In this document: in pieces, positions 9,509-18,353 of the stretch | Layout: each line of letters opens with the position of its first letter | How positions within the stretch are numbered: position 1 is the stretch's first letter | Assembly: GCA_903840355.1 (NCBI GenBank) | Contig: CAIMFJ010000008.1 | Location: forward strand, 186,001-250,000 | DNA from: an uncultured Opitutia bacterium | GTDB taxonomy: Bacteria > Verrucomicrobiota > Verrucomicrobiia > Opitutales > UBA953 | Length of the DNA: 64,000 nucleotides | Direction: 5' to 3' | Translations under genes and position numbers: made by a program | The notes under the pieces: model-generated | The model's database searches: none | What the model was told of the DNA's origin: nothing | What the model saw: only the letters and a program-made list of their open reading frames with translations

Positions 9509-12249
9509 CCGCTGCGTCCACCAGCAAGCCTTGGCAAAAAATTTTATCTGGTCTGTTAGCGACTAGTCTGGGCCTATTATTGCCCGTTCAATTATTACTC
9601 CTATGGCTGGCGGTGATTAATCGCCCCTTGGAGCTACCCTCTTTGGTCACGGATCACCTGACGCAAGCCGCGAGCAAACACGGGCTCAAAATTCAGGCAC
9701 GCCATTTCTGGCTGCTACCCGACCACACTTTAGCGGCCGATGATTTAAGCGTCGAAGTAGAAGGGTTGAGCGGCGAAATTTTTACGGCGGAGCGCTGCGA
9801 GGTCGGTTTAAGTTTCACCGCATTACTCAACGGCACCTTGGAGCCCAATCGGTTGCTTTTGCGCGATGGCAAAATTTGGTGCCCGGCGGCCGTCGCGAAA
9901 AAAGGGGAACGCCATGAGTTAATCAGTGGCATGCGCATTGATTTACGCCGTGAGGGCGCCTGGCTGATGGCACCCGTGCTGCGGGCACACTCCCCCAAAT
10001 TAAACATCATCGTTTCAGGGGAACTACCTTTAGGTCTCTTCTCTGTCAGCGAAACTCATCCCACGCTCCTTGCTCCCAAGACTCCGGAAGTCTCGCTAGC
10101 CCAGCGCACGAGCAACATCTTGCGCAATCTTGAAGAGTTCATCCTTGTGGCCGAGCATTCTGGTGGAGCCTCCGTAAATGCGACGGCCCAAGGCACCTCT
10201 CAAGGCGGTGCCATCTTAAGCACGCAGGTGTTGTTTGGCGATGATTGGCTAGAGGATAGCGGGGCGTTGATTCGCGTGGAACACCTGCATGCCAAAGGAG
10301 ACTTAGAATTAAGTCCGCGCGGCACGCTGGAAAAATGGGACTTAAGAATTCGCGGACGACACCTAGCCTACAAAAACGTGCAAGCGGGCCGTTTTGATTT
10401 ACACCTCCACGGTAAGCAGGCGATGCCTGACGTGGAAGGACAACTCCTGGTCGCCCATGCAGCCGCACTGGGCCTCAAAGATTTTCAGCTTAAAATCACT
10501 CTACCAGCTCGCACTCCAACCATTAATCACTGGCCCCTCGACGTCACCGCGTTCACCGAACAATCCAGCTTACATGCTACGGTCGAACTGACCTCAATCA
10601 CCCAAGTTCCCAAGTTTACCCTCTCCGAAGCCCAATTGGCCACCGTGGAACTGCAGAGCCTCGAAAGCTATCAGGACCTCGTCCGGCAAGCGGGCATCAA
10701 CCTCACAGGGCAACTGCTCGTTCGAGATACTCATTTAAATTTCAATCCCGACTTCTCACTCCAAGAAGCTCGCGGGGAGATTGGCTTTAGTGGTTTAACC
10801 GCTTGGGGCGTCTCCGCTTCCTCCATCGCCCCCGGAGAAGATCTCCCGCTATCAGCCAAATTCAGTTACCGACCCCAACCCCAAACGAACGAGCGGCCCT
10901 TACGGCTCACGGATTTACACTTAGGAACCATCACTGGTGAAGCCTATTGCTCGCTCCAAAAAGGCGGTGATTACACATTGCACCTACGTGGACCGCTCGC
11001 CCCACCCAGCCTCGATACTATCTTAGGGGATTGGTGGGTCGACCTCTGGAAAATGTTTAATTTAAAATCCGCCCCCTTGGCGGTAATCGATGTCGATGGC
11101 CAGTGGGGTCAGCCCAAAAGCACCACCACAGGCTACGTTCAACTCCAACAATTTAATTTCCTAGATACGCCTTTCCGCTCAGTAGGAATTTCCGTCAAAG
11201 CCAACGGACAAGGAACTTACATCGGACTCCATCGATTGGCTGGGGGGAGTGAATTCGAAGATGGTAGTGTGGATGGCTCGGCCGTGTGGGATTGGTCTAA
11301 GCCTGCAGCTGAAGCAGGCCCCGTCGTCCATGTTACTGGAAACTTAAAACCTTGGATTGCGGCCCGCTGTGCGGGGCCTGAGTTAAGCGAGGCTTTGCGC
11401 GGACTCGTACTCCCCAGTTCGCAGACGTTCACGCTAGACGTTTTACCCGGCAAAAAGAATCCAACCATCAAAGCCCAGGTTAACTGCCCGACCGAATTCC
11501 AAGCTTGGGGTATCCCCAGCCAAAACCTCTCCCTCACCATCAACTCGTCCGATACCGTCATGCAGGTCGATGCCACGGCGGCCCTCGCTGGCGGCCAATC
11601 AGAATTGCACCTTCAAGGGGATCCGCTCCAAGCCCCTGACCTCCACTTAAGACTCCAAGGGTGCAACCCCCAGAAAATCCAGTTGATCATGGAGCAAATT
11701 GATAGCGGGAAAAACTCTGAGACGGCGACGACGAACCAAAAGGCCGTCCTCGACTTAGAATTCAAAGGTCGCGTCGACCTCAAGAAGCCCCGGCTGCTCC
11801 GCGGGCGGGGTTCCTACCTGCTCATCGACCCAGAACTGAAGCGCATCCGGACACTCGGGTCAGTCTCCCGACTCTTGGAGGGTATCGGGGTCAATGCCAC
11901 CACCTACGACCTCCAAAAGGCCACGGGGAGCTTTGGCTGCCTGGATGGTCGGGTCTACTTCCCCGACCTGACAATCACGGGTAAACAAGCCAAGATATCC
12001 CTCCAGGGGGAAGTCGACCTCATGGCCTCCCTACTCCACTTCGAAGGGGAATGCTCCCTGCCCAGCGAAGGAGGCTTGGGCATCCTAGACTTCTTCAATA
12101 TCAACCGGACCCTCTTCAATATGACCAAAATCAAGGTCACGGGCCCTCTAAATAAGCCCGAAACCAGCCTCGACACCAAGCTATCTGACATTGGTAAGTA
12201 CAACAAAGGCAAAAACTTAGGTAAAATACCACCCTCCCTCTTGCAATGA
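9505..12249 (+). CDS. AsmA-like protein (large envelope protein of the AsmA/YhdP type)
   Basis: A 914-residue protein with one N-terminal membrane segment (about residues 12-38), followed by a long beta-rich region of alternating hydrophobic residues. The C-terminal part, from about residue 770, matches the AsmA C-terminal style: IRTLGSVSRLLEGIG, then FGCLDGRVYFPDLTITG, then LLHFEGECSL and MTKIKVTGPLNKPE. AsmA-like proteins are thought to form elongated grooves that carry lipids across the periplasm between inner and outer membrane. The start overlaps the DUF4340 stop by four bases, making it the last gene of the Gld-like cluster. No terminator was seen before accB. Confidence 0.75.
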   Translation: MTAASTSKPWQKILSGLLATSLGLLLPVQLLLLWLAVINRPLELPSLVTDHLTQAASKHGLKIQARHFWLLPDHTLAADDLSVEVEGLSGEIFTAERCEVGLSFTALLNGTLEPNRLLLRDGKIWCPAAVAKKGERHELISGMRIDLRREGAWLMAPVLRAHSPKLNIIVSGELPLGLFSVSETHPTLLAPKTPEVSLAQRTSNILRNLEEFILVAEHSGGASVNATAQGTSQGGAILSTQVLFGDDWLEDSGALIRVEHLHAKGDLELSPRGTLEKWDLRIRGRHLAYKNVQAGRFDLHLHGKQAMPDVEGQLLVAHAAALGLKDFQLKITLPARTPTINHWPLDVTAFTEQSSLHATVELTSITQVPKFTLSEAQLATVELQSLESYQDLVRQAGINLTGQLLVRDTHLNFNPDFSLQEARGEIGFSGLTAWGVSASSIAPGEDLPLSAKFSYRPQPQTNERPLRLTDLHLGTITGEAYCSLQKGGDYTLHLRGPLAPPSLDTILGDWWVDLWKMFNLKSAPLAVIDVDGQWGQPKSTTTGYVQLQQFNFLDTPFRSVGISVKANGQGTYIGLHRLAGGSEFEDGSVDGSAVWDWSKPAAEAGPVVHVTGNLKPWIAARCAGPELSEALRGLVLPSSQTFTLDVLPGKKNPTIKAQVNCPTEFQAWGIPSQNLSLTINSSDTVMQVDATAALAGGQSELHLQGDPLQAPDLHLRLQGCNPQKIQLIMEQIDSGKNSETATTNQKAVLDLEFKGRVDLKKPRLLRGRGSYLLIDPELKRIRTLGSVSRLLEGIGVNATTYDLQKATGSFGCLDGRVYFPDLTITGKQAKISLQGEVDLMASLLHFEGECSLPSEGGLGILDFFNINRTLFNMTKIKVTGPLNKPETSLDTKLSDIGKYNKGKNLGKIPPSLLQ

Positions 12250-12315
12250 GGGTTGATTTACCCCCCCATTGCCCTGTATCAGAGAGGTCCTTCACCCCTC
12301 ACGGAGGACAAAACC

Positions 12316-12783
12316 TTGGACCTAAATAAGATCAAACAAGTCGTGGATTTAATGAAGAAATCGGACCTTTCCGAATTCGAAATCCAAGACCAAGAATTTA
12401 AGCTGCGCATTAAGCGGGACGTCCCCGGTAAGGCCGCCCCTGCTACTGCCCCCGTGGCCGCCGCCCCAGTGGCTCAGCCCGTGGCCGCTCCTGCGGCCCC
12501 CGCGGCCCCTGCCCCTGCTACTCCCGCAGCCGCTGACCCCAACGTTAAGGTCATCACCTCCCCAATGGTGGGCACCTTCTACGCGACCCCTTCGCCAGAT
12601 AATCCCCCGTTCGTCACGGTGGGCTCTCCTATCAAGGCCGATTCCGTGGTTTGCATCATCGAAGCCATGAAGGTCATGAATGAAATCCAAGCCGAGATTG
12701 CGGGCTCCGTGGTCGAATGCCTCGTTGCCAATGGCACCTCGGTTGAATTCGGTCAGCCTCTCTTCCGCGTGAAGGTTGGTTGA
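12316..12783 (+). CDS. accB: Biotin carboxyl carrier protein of acetyl-CoA carboxylase
   Basis: A 155-residue protein that carries biotin for the first step of fatty acid synthesis. The N-terminus [21 protein letters not shown] matches the usual start of AccB. A Pro/Ala-rich linker covers residues of about 45-75, and the biotinyl domain follows with the biotin attachment motif EAMKVMNE (the Lys of AMKVM). The start is a TTG at 12316 with a GGAGG ribosome binding site eight bases upstream; an earlier in-frame TTG at 12253 would add 21 residues with no similarity. accC follows 16 bases after the stop. AccA and AccD are not in the window. Confidence 0.93.
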   Translation: MDLNKIKQVVDLMKKSDLSEFEIQDQEFKLRIKRDVPGKAAPATAPVAAAPVAQPVAAPAAPAAPAPATPAAADPNVKVITSPMVGTFYATPSPDNPPFVTVGSPIKADSVVCIIEAMKVMNEIQAEIAGSVVECLVANGTSVEFGQPLFRVKVG

Positions 12784-12799
12784 GCCCTCTCGTCCGAGC

Positions 12800-14176
12800 A
12801 TGAATAAAATCTTAATCGCCAATCGCGGCGAAATCGCCCTTCGCGTTATCCGCGCCTGTCGGGAATTAGGGATCAAGACGGTTGCCGTCTACTCCCAAGC
12901 CGACGAGCAATCGCTGCACGTACAGTTGGCCGACGAGGCCGTGTGCATTGGCCCAGGTCCTTCCAAGGACTCTTACCTCCGCGAAGATCGTATCATCTCG
13001 GCCGCCGAAATCAGCAACGTCGACGCGATTCACCCCGGCTACGGCTTCTTATCCGAGCGGGCGGGTTTTGCCGAAAAGTGTGCCGCCGCTAATATTAAAT
13101 TTATTGGTCCTCGCCCCGAAGCGATTCGCTTGATGGGCGACAAGGCCGTGGCCCGTCAGACGGCCGCCAAAGCCAAAGTTCCTTGCGTTCCTGGTACCGA
13201 TGGTCCCATCGACAACCAACGTGAAGCTATCAAAGAAGCCCAATTAATCGGCTTCCCTGTCATCATCAAAGCCGTCGCCGGCGGTGGCGGTAAAGGTATG
13301 CGCATCGTGCACAATGCGGCGGCGTTTGCCAAAGAGTTTGAAAGTGCCCGCGCTGAAGCCGAGAAGGCCTTCGGCAATGGTTCGGTTTATATCGAGAAAT
13401 ATATCGAACAGCCGCGCCACATTGAATTCCAGATCTTAGCCGATGAACACGGCAAGGTTCTCCACCTCGGGGAACGCGACTGCTCCGTCCAACGTCGCCA
13501 CCAAAAGCTCATTGAAGAGTCTCCTTCTCCGTTCTTAACGCCTAAGCTGCGCGAAGAAATGGGTAAAGTTGCCGTGCGCTTAGCCGAAAACATCGGCTAC
13601 CAAAACGCAGGCACCTTGGAATTCCTCGTCGATCGCCATGGTAAATACTACTTCATGGAGATGAACACCCGGATCCAAGTGGAACACGGGGTCACGGAAG
13701 AAGTCACGGACATCGACTTGGTCCGTCGCCAAATTCTCATCGCTTGCGGCGAGAAGTTAGAGCTCAACCAAAAGGATATCAAAATCAGTGGCCACGCCAT
13801 TGAGTGCCGTATCAACGCGGAAGATCCTACCCGCAATTTCGCCCCCAGCCCTGGCACGATTGGTCTTTACTATTCGCCCGGCGGTCACGGCGTCCGTGTC
13901 GACTCCCATTGCTACTCGGGCTACGTCATTCCGCCCTTGTATGACTCGATGGTGGCTAAACTGATCTCGGTCGGCGCAACCCGTCAAAAGGCCCTCGACC
14001 GGATGCACCGCGCCCTCAGCGAGTACATTATCCGTGGTATCCACACGACGATTCCAGTCTGCCGTGCCATCATGAAAGACCCGGCCTTCCGTCAAGGCGG
14101 TGCCACGACCAAGTACTTGGAAGACTTCTTTGAGCGTACGCCGAAGGAGCTCTGGTCGGCTGCCCCGTTGACGTAA
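12800..14176 (+). CDS. accC: Biotin carboxylase subunit of acetyl-CoA carboxylase
   Basis: A 458-residue cytoplasmic ATP-grasp enzyme that carboxylates the biotin of AccB using bicarbonate and ATP. It starts with the typical [20 protein letters not shown]. The glycine-rich ATP loop is [14 protein letters not shown] near residue 160, and [14 protein letters not shown] near residue 288 holds the catalytic glutamate/arginine set. RINAEDP lies near 338. The length is normal for AccC. The ATG at 12800 was chosen because an upstream in-frame start overlaps the end of accB and adds only eight unlike residues. prmB follows 17 bases downstream in the same direction. Confidence 0.96.
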   Translation: MNKILIANRGEIALRVIRACRELGIKTVAVYSQADEQSLHVQLADEAVCIGPGPSKDSYLREDRIISAAEISNVDAIHPGYGFLSERAGFAEKCAAANIKFIGPRPEAIRLMGDKAVARQTAAKAKVPCVPGTDGPIDNQREAIKEAQLIGFPVIIKAVAGGGGKGMRIVHNAAAFAKEFESARAEAEKAFGNGSVYIEKYIEQPRHIEFQILADEHGKVLHLGERDCSVQRRHQKLIEESPSPFLTPKLREEMGKVAVRLAENIGYQNAGTLEFLVDRHGKYYFMEMNTRIQVEHGVTEEVTDIDLVRRQILIACGEKLELNQKDIKISGHAIECRINAEDPTRNFAPSPGTIGLYYSPGGHGVRVDSHCYSGYVIPPLYDSMVAKLISVGATRQKALDRMHRALSEYIIRGIHTTIPVCRAIMKDPAFRQGGATTKYLEDFFERTPKELWSAAPLT

Positions 14177-14193
14177 GCATCCCTGCTTCCTCC

Positions 14194-15144
14194 ATGAGCG
14201 CGCCCTCGCGCCTGAACCCCACCACCACCGCTCGCCTCAAAACGGGCGGTGATTTTTTAACCTTTGCGAACCAACTGTTCCGCCAAGAAAAGGTCGCCCA
14301 CGGGCAAGGGTTCATCAACGCCGAGGAAGAGTCGCTGACGTTATTAAGTTTCGCTACCGGGCTCGCGTGGGAAGATTTGCCGCAGTGTTTCAAAAAACCG
14401 CTCTCGACCAAAGCCCAAGAGACTTTCCTTCGTTTAGTAGAGGCACGTTGCTTTGAACACACTCCTACCGCTTACCTCGTCGGCGAAGCGTGGTTAGGTG
14501 GTCTGCGCTTCTATGTCGATCAACGCGTCATCATCCCCCGCTCTTACTTCGTCGAACTTTTACCCGAAGCCATTCCTCAATGGCTCCCGCCTGCGAACCA
14601 AGTCAAAGGCGTGGCCGACGTATGCACGGGCTCAGGTTGCCTAGCCATCTTACTCGCCAAGCGTTTCCCTAAAGCCCACGTCGACGCCACGGAATTATCA
14701 CCCGAAGCCTTAGAAGTGGCCGAACGTAATGTGCGAGATCATCGTCTAACGGGACGCGTTCACTTGCATCAAACGAATGTGATGGATGCCTTAAAGGGCG
14801 GTCCGAAGTTTGATTTGATTCTCTCAAACCCACCTTACGAGCCTGAGGGAATTTACCGACGACTACCGCGCGAATTTAAAAAGGAGCCCAAGCAATCCCT
14901 CGTCTCGGGACGCGATGGGCTCGACGTCATCCGTCAATTGCTGCCGCAAGCTCGCGACTTACTCTTGCCGCATGGGATTTTAGTCATCGAAGTCGGTGGC
15001 CTACAAAAAGCCATGCACGAAACTTGGCCGCAACTGCCGATGCTCTGGCTCGCCACCACGGATGGTTCCGACTGCGTCTGCCTCATCCACGCGAGCGATT
15101 TAAAAACCGGCCTAAGTTCACCACGCGCGCGGCGCCGGGTTTGA
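14194..15144 (+). CDS. prmB: Ribosomal protein L3 N5-glutamine methyltransferase
   Basis: A 316-residue SAM-dependent methyltransferase of the HemK/PrmB group. The N-terminal helical domain carries TPTAYLVGEAWLGGLRFYVD followed by VIIPRS near residues 105-112. The SAM-binding motif is DVCTGSGCLAILLAKRFP near 147, and the catalytic SNPPYEPEG lies near 210. The N-terminal EAWLGGLRFYVD pattern and the late SLVSGRDGLDVIRQLL favour PrmB (L3 Gln methylation) over PrmC (release-factor methylation). It follows accC closely, but a functional link is not expected. Its last 27 bases overlap the end of the convergent nuclease gene. Confidence 0.87.
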   Translation: MSAPSRLNPTTTARLKTGGDFLTFANQLFRQEKVAHGQGFINAEEESLTLLSFATGLAWEDLPQCFKKPLSTKAQETFLRLVEARCFEHTPTAYLVGEAWLGGLRFYVDQRVIIPRSYFVELLPEAIPQWLPPANQVKGVADVCTGSGCLAILLAKRFPKAHVDATELSPEALEVAERNVRDHRLTGRVHLHQTNVMDALKGGPKFDLILSNPPYEPEGIYRRLPREFKKEPKQSLVSGRDGLDVIRQLLPQARDLLLPHGILVIEVGGLQKAMHETWPQLPMLWLATTDGSDCVCLIHASDLKTGLSSPRARRRV

Positions 15145-16062
15145 TTCCAATAAATCTTGGGTAGCCTTGGGAAGTTTGGGGAAGAAATCTAAGCCCGTTA
15201 GTTTCTCCACTTGGCGAATGCTCACGATGTAATGCCCGAGTTCCGCATCATGCCAAATTTCCTGGTGAGGGACTAAGTAAGCAATCGCACGAAGGCCATG
15301 ATCGGGGTGTTCGTACTCCGAAATAATCATAAAGAACGACTGCGGGACGGGTAGACGGCCTACTTTCTTTGCCGGCGGGTCCGTGAAGACAGGGCCGACT
15401 TGTACCCAGACCACACCGTAACGTTCCACATAGCGATGGGCCACGCGCTGTTCGATATCTTTCCATAGTCCTGCATTCAAAGCGTGCAGTTGCGGCACAA
15501 TATTACTGAGCAAGAAAGTTTCGTGCTGGGCTTCTTCACCGTAGCAAACCGCAATGGCGTAATTAGGCGTCATATGGCCCCGATCATACCCCGAACGCAC
15601 AAACTCCTGGGTCACCACTAAAGCCTTCGTGCGCGTGTCCGTTTTGAACACAGCGGGTCGCTCGTGGTGCGACGCTTGATACGTAAACATCCGATAAGAG
15701 GACCAACGGGGTGCGGGCAGGTTGTTATCGTACCCCACGGAATAAGCACGGTTGCGTAAAATTTGTAATCCGAAGTGATCTTCCGGTTCTCCGTAGGGAG
15801 CCGTCGCATTCGCCTCCGGTTCAGGGGCGAGGATGATGTCGCCTTTGACCACTTGCGTCGCATCCGCGACTTTATCCAACAGGCTAACGACTTTCGCAGG
15901 CGAGGTATGGTCTTCGCGTACCGTATCGATGACATCCAGCACCGGGTGCTCGATGGCCATTTTTTGCGGACGCTCGGAGAAGTAGTAAACCACGCCGACA
16001 AGCCCCACGACGCCCGCAACGAGCAGCATGAGCAGGCCGAGAAACTTTAAAAATCTACGCAT
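15118..16062 (-). CDS. Membrane-anchored DNA/RNA non-specific endonuclease
   Basis: A 314-residue protein of the NUC1/EndA type. An N-terminal hydrophobic segment (about residues 7-28) anchors it or acts as an uncleaved signal, with a spacer to residue 85. The catalytic domain has the SGYDRGHMTPN motif at about 157-167 (catalytic His near 163) and the metal-binding segment NIVPQLHALNAGLWKDIE near 187-204. Such enzymes cut DNA and RNA without sequence preference, usually outside the cytoplasm. The ATG at 16062 was chosen because it gives the short charged start of the membrane anchor and overlaps the DUF2752 stop by eight bases; a longer form from 16152 would add a Cys-rich unlike stretch. It is the last gene of the GYF-Yip1/DUF2752 series. 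Confidence 0.85.
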   Translation of the reverse strand: MRRFLKFLGLLMLLVAGVVGLVGVVYYFSERPQKMAIEHPVLDVIDTVREDHTSPAKVVSLLDKVADATQVVKGDIILAPEPEANATAPYGEPEDHFGLQILRNRAYSVGYDNNLPAPRWSSYRMFTYQASHHERPAVFKTDTRTKALVVTQEFVRSGYDRGHMTPNYAIAVCYGEEAQHETFLLSNIVPQLHALNAGLWKDIEQRVAHRYVERYGVVWVQVGPVFTDPPAKKVGRLPVPQSFFMIISEYEHPDHGLRAIAYLVPHQEIWHDAELGHYIVSIRQVEKLTGLDFFPKLPKATQDLLESNPAPRAW

Positions 16063-16498
16063 GCAAAGGACGAAGGTAGTAGCATTGCCAGAGCCAGTGC
16101 AGCAGCAACAAGCCCCCAAAAATCCAGCGCAATTGAGTTTCGCCAGTTTCATCCATCACCACGCGCCAGCGCAAACCACGATTGCTCACCCAAAAATAGG
16201 TACTGTAAAGCGACCATACTAAACCCAGTAACATCAGCAAGGTGAAGCCCGGGTGGAAGAGGAACGCTTGGGTTACATGTAGCTCGGTCAACTGACGCGC
16301 ACAGCGCGTTCCGCCGCAGCCCAAACAGGGAAAACCTGTGATATGAAAAAACCAACAGTCGGGTAATTTTAAACCCGTCTGAAACCAAACCCACGCTCCC
16401 GTTAGAACCCCTATAAAAGCGAGGGGCCAAACGAGTTCGTGGTTAAACTCTCCCGGAAACGCAGGACGGCGGATAAACCTAATCACCTTAACCAGCAA
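16055..16498 (-). CDS. DUF2752 family membrane protein
   Basis: A 147-residue protein with about three membrane segments. The family hallmark is the cysteine motif FPCLGCGGTRCARQL near residues 57-71, a variant of the usual CPxCGxTR signature. Function is unknown; the paired cysteines suggest metal binding or redox chemistry. It sits between the GYF_2-Yip1 gene upstream (11 bases of overlap) and the nuclease downstream (8 bases of overlap), so the three are probably translated from one message. The 16498 start gives a short basic N-terminus before the first membrane span. Confidence 0.82.
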   Translation of the reverse strand: MLVKVIRFIRRPAFPGEFNHELVWPLAFIGVLTGAWVWFQTGLKLPDCWFFHITGFPCLGCGGTRCARQLTELHVTQAFLFHPGFTLLMLLGLVWSLYSTYFWVSNRGLRWRVVMDETGETQLRWIFGGLLLLHWLWQCYYLRPLHA

Positions 16499-17402
16499 AA
16501 GACTTTGCTACCATCGCAACCAAGACCCACAAGGTACAACCGCAGCAACAGCTGAAGAGTAAGATGATGATGAAACTGGCGAAGAAGGCCCACCAAGCGC
16601 CCACCCCCGCGATGGCTCCCTTAGCACGACAGGAAATAATCATTCCGGGGATGAAAAACAAAAGTGCGCTTCCAAAATAAAGCACCGGGCTACCCGTCAA
16701 TAAAGCGACTGGCACATAAATAACATTAAAAAATAAAGCCGCTCCCACCAAACCCGCCACGACCGCACGTTCGACCGTCACGGAACGACGCAAAATTTTA
16801 TAACCAACCCAATCAAGCACCCCGAAGAAAGCGTGGATGAGCGGACCAAACAACGCGGCCACGACGATGCCGATGATAGCAATGAACTTAGGCTGCTCAC
16901 CCTGCTGCAGGAAATACTTCGCCATCCCATCAAAGAAAGGGGTATGAATCTGCTGCAGTTGTTCTCCTAACTGCTTAAACATGTCACCTTGGGCGATTTG
17001 CGAGTAAGCCATCGCCGGCAAAGTTAGCAGGGTCGTGATATACGCAAAGATCAGGTAATTGCCGAATTCGAAACGACCCACCGCAAAGGTTTCCCGCGGG
17101 GTGAGAATCGCCCCCTTCAACGTCGCAAAATAACTCTTCGGCGACTTTTCTTTTTCCCAAGGCACCGTCACCTCAGCGTTAACGGGAGTTGCCGCGGCAA
17201 CCGTGGAGTTAGCAGCCGCAGCGGGCGAAGGAGGCACCACGCTCCGGAACTCGGGCCAATCCCCTAAGGCTACCCACGTCGCCATCCCATCGCGCCAAGC
17301 GAGATCGCTCAGTAAAAAACGACCCGAAATTAAACCAGCTTGGATTTCTTCAACGGTGAAAATCCCGATTTGGGCCGACTGGCGAGCGACGTGGATTTGC
17401 AT
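16488..17402 (-). CDS. GYF_2 domain protein with Yip1-like membrane domain (paralogue 1)
   Basis: A 304-residue protein. Residues 1-52 form a GYF_2 (DUF4339) domain with the motifs IGIFTVEEIQAGLISGRF and DLAWRDGMATWVAL. A Pro/Ala linker follows. From about residue 88 comes a Yip1-type region that starts with YFATLKGAILTPRETF and has about five membrane spans. GYF domains usually bind proline-rich peptides; Yip1 domains are membrane-embedded and of unknown function in bacteria. It is the third of three tandem paralogues on this strand and overlaps DUF2752 by 11 bases. Function is unknown. Confidence 0.8.
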   Translation of the reverse strand: MQIHVARQSAQIGIFTVEEIQAGLISGRFLLSDLAWRDGMATWVALGDWPEFRSVVPPSPAAAANSTVAAATPVNAEVTVPWEKEKSPKSYFATLKGAILTPRETFAVGRFEFGNYLIFAYITTLLTLPAMAYSQIAQGDMFKQLGEQLQQIHTPFFDGMAKYFLQQGEQPKFIAIIGIVVAALFGPLIHAFFGVLDWVGYKILRRSVTVERAVVAGLVGAALFFNVIYVPVALLTGSPVLYFGSALLFFIPGMIISCRAKGAIAGVGAWWAFFASFIIILLFSCCCGCTLWVLVAMVAKSFAG

Positions 17403-17486
17403 ATAATTAAGTATCTATTTTCTGGCACGATACGGACCCCGTATCAAGCCCCCAAGACAGAGACCCAAGGGCGTTTAGCAAAATTT

Positions 17487-18317
17487 TTACAAACTACCCC
17501 CCAACACCCAAGCCACCACACAGGTCGGAATCAAAATAGCCGCGGGCAGCACCACGAGCGAGAGCAAAACCTTCCACCAGGCCAAGCGGTGTACCTGAGC
17601 GCAGGCCAAGACCATGAATGCCAAGCAAGCTGGCACCCAGAAATAATTGAGACAGGGGACAAAGAACAAGGGTGCCAAGGCTGCCACGACATAACTAGAG
17701 GCCCGTTGGGTGGCGGCGTAACCTCCTGAAGGACGCCAAGGTAGCAAGCAAAGGTGCGCGAACCCCGCGAGGACAAACGGCCCCACTAAGATCATGAAAA
17801 GCATCGCCCCGATGATGACGGCAAAAGGCGTAATCGCGGTTAAGACCGACATGGAAGTTTTCATCACTAGCCCATGAGGCAGCACCTCCTCGGTCACGGA
17901 TTTTAAATAAACTAACCAGCCGAGCAGGGCCATGACGACACTCATCAACACCCAAGCCACCCCCATCGTAAGGTAATAAAAACTCAGGGAGCGCCCCACC
18001 CCCTGAGCCGGCAAATGATTAAAAGTATGACCGGGATTCCCGATCACATCGTAAAAGGTTCTAAAATAATTTCCCCCGCTACGTTGCCGCTCCCACGCCG
18101 GTAAAACTAACGCCGCGGCAGGCACAGGTTGAGCCACTACCGATGCCGTGGTCAGATGCTGAAAGGCTGGCCAATTGATTAACGGCACCCAAGTCGCCAT
18201 GCCTTCAGTCCAAGCCAAATCCGTCAAATGAAAGCGGCCCGTCTGTAGACCGTCGCCGACTTCCGCGACTGAAAAAATTCCTAACTGTGCCGCATTCCGC
18301 GCTACATGGATTGGCAT
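17487..18317 (-). CDS. GYF_2 domain protein with Yip1-like membrane domain (paralogue 2)
   Basis: A 276-residue protein closely like its downstream neighbour in the GYF_2 part (IHVARNAAQLGIFSVAEVGDGLQTGRF, then DLAWTEGMATWVPL). The membrane part is more diverged: NYFRTFYDVIGNPGHTF introduces about five hydrophobic segments. The strongly conserved N-terminus next to a variable membrane domain shows an old tandem duplication. An 84-base gap separates it from paralogue 1; nothing clear is seen in that gap. Cellular role unknown, probably an inner-membrane protein. Confidence 0.8.
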   Translation of the reverse strand: MPIHVARNAAQLGIFSVAEVGDGLQTGRFHLTDLAWTEGMATWVPLINWPAFQHLTTASVVAQPVPAAALVLPAWERQRSGGNYFRTFYDVIGNPGHTFNHLPAQGVGRSLSFYYLTMGVAWVLMSVVMALLGWLVYLKSVTEEVLPHGLVMKTSMSVLTAITPFAVIIGAMLFMILVGPFVLAGFAHLCLLPWRPSGGYAATQRASSYVVAALAPLFFVPCLNYFWVPACLAFMVLACAQVHRLAWWKVLLSLVVLPAAILIPTCVVAWVLGGSL

Positions 18318-18353
18318 AACTGATTAAAAGACTAAACGCTGCGGCAATACGAC

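Noticed and set aside
12349-12876. A 175-codon Gly/Arg/His-rich open frame opposite accB
   Set aside because: The repetitive composition is produced by the antisense of the Pro/Ala linker of AccB.
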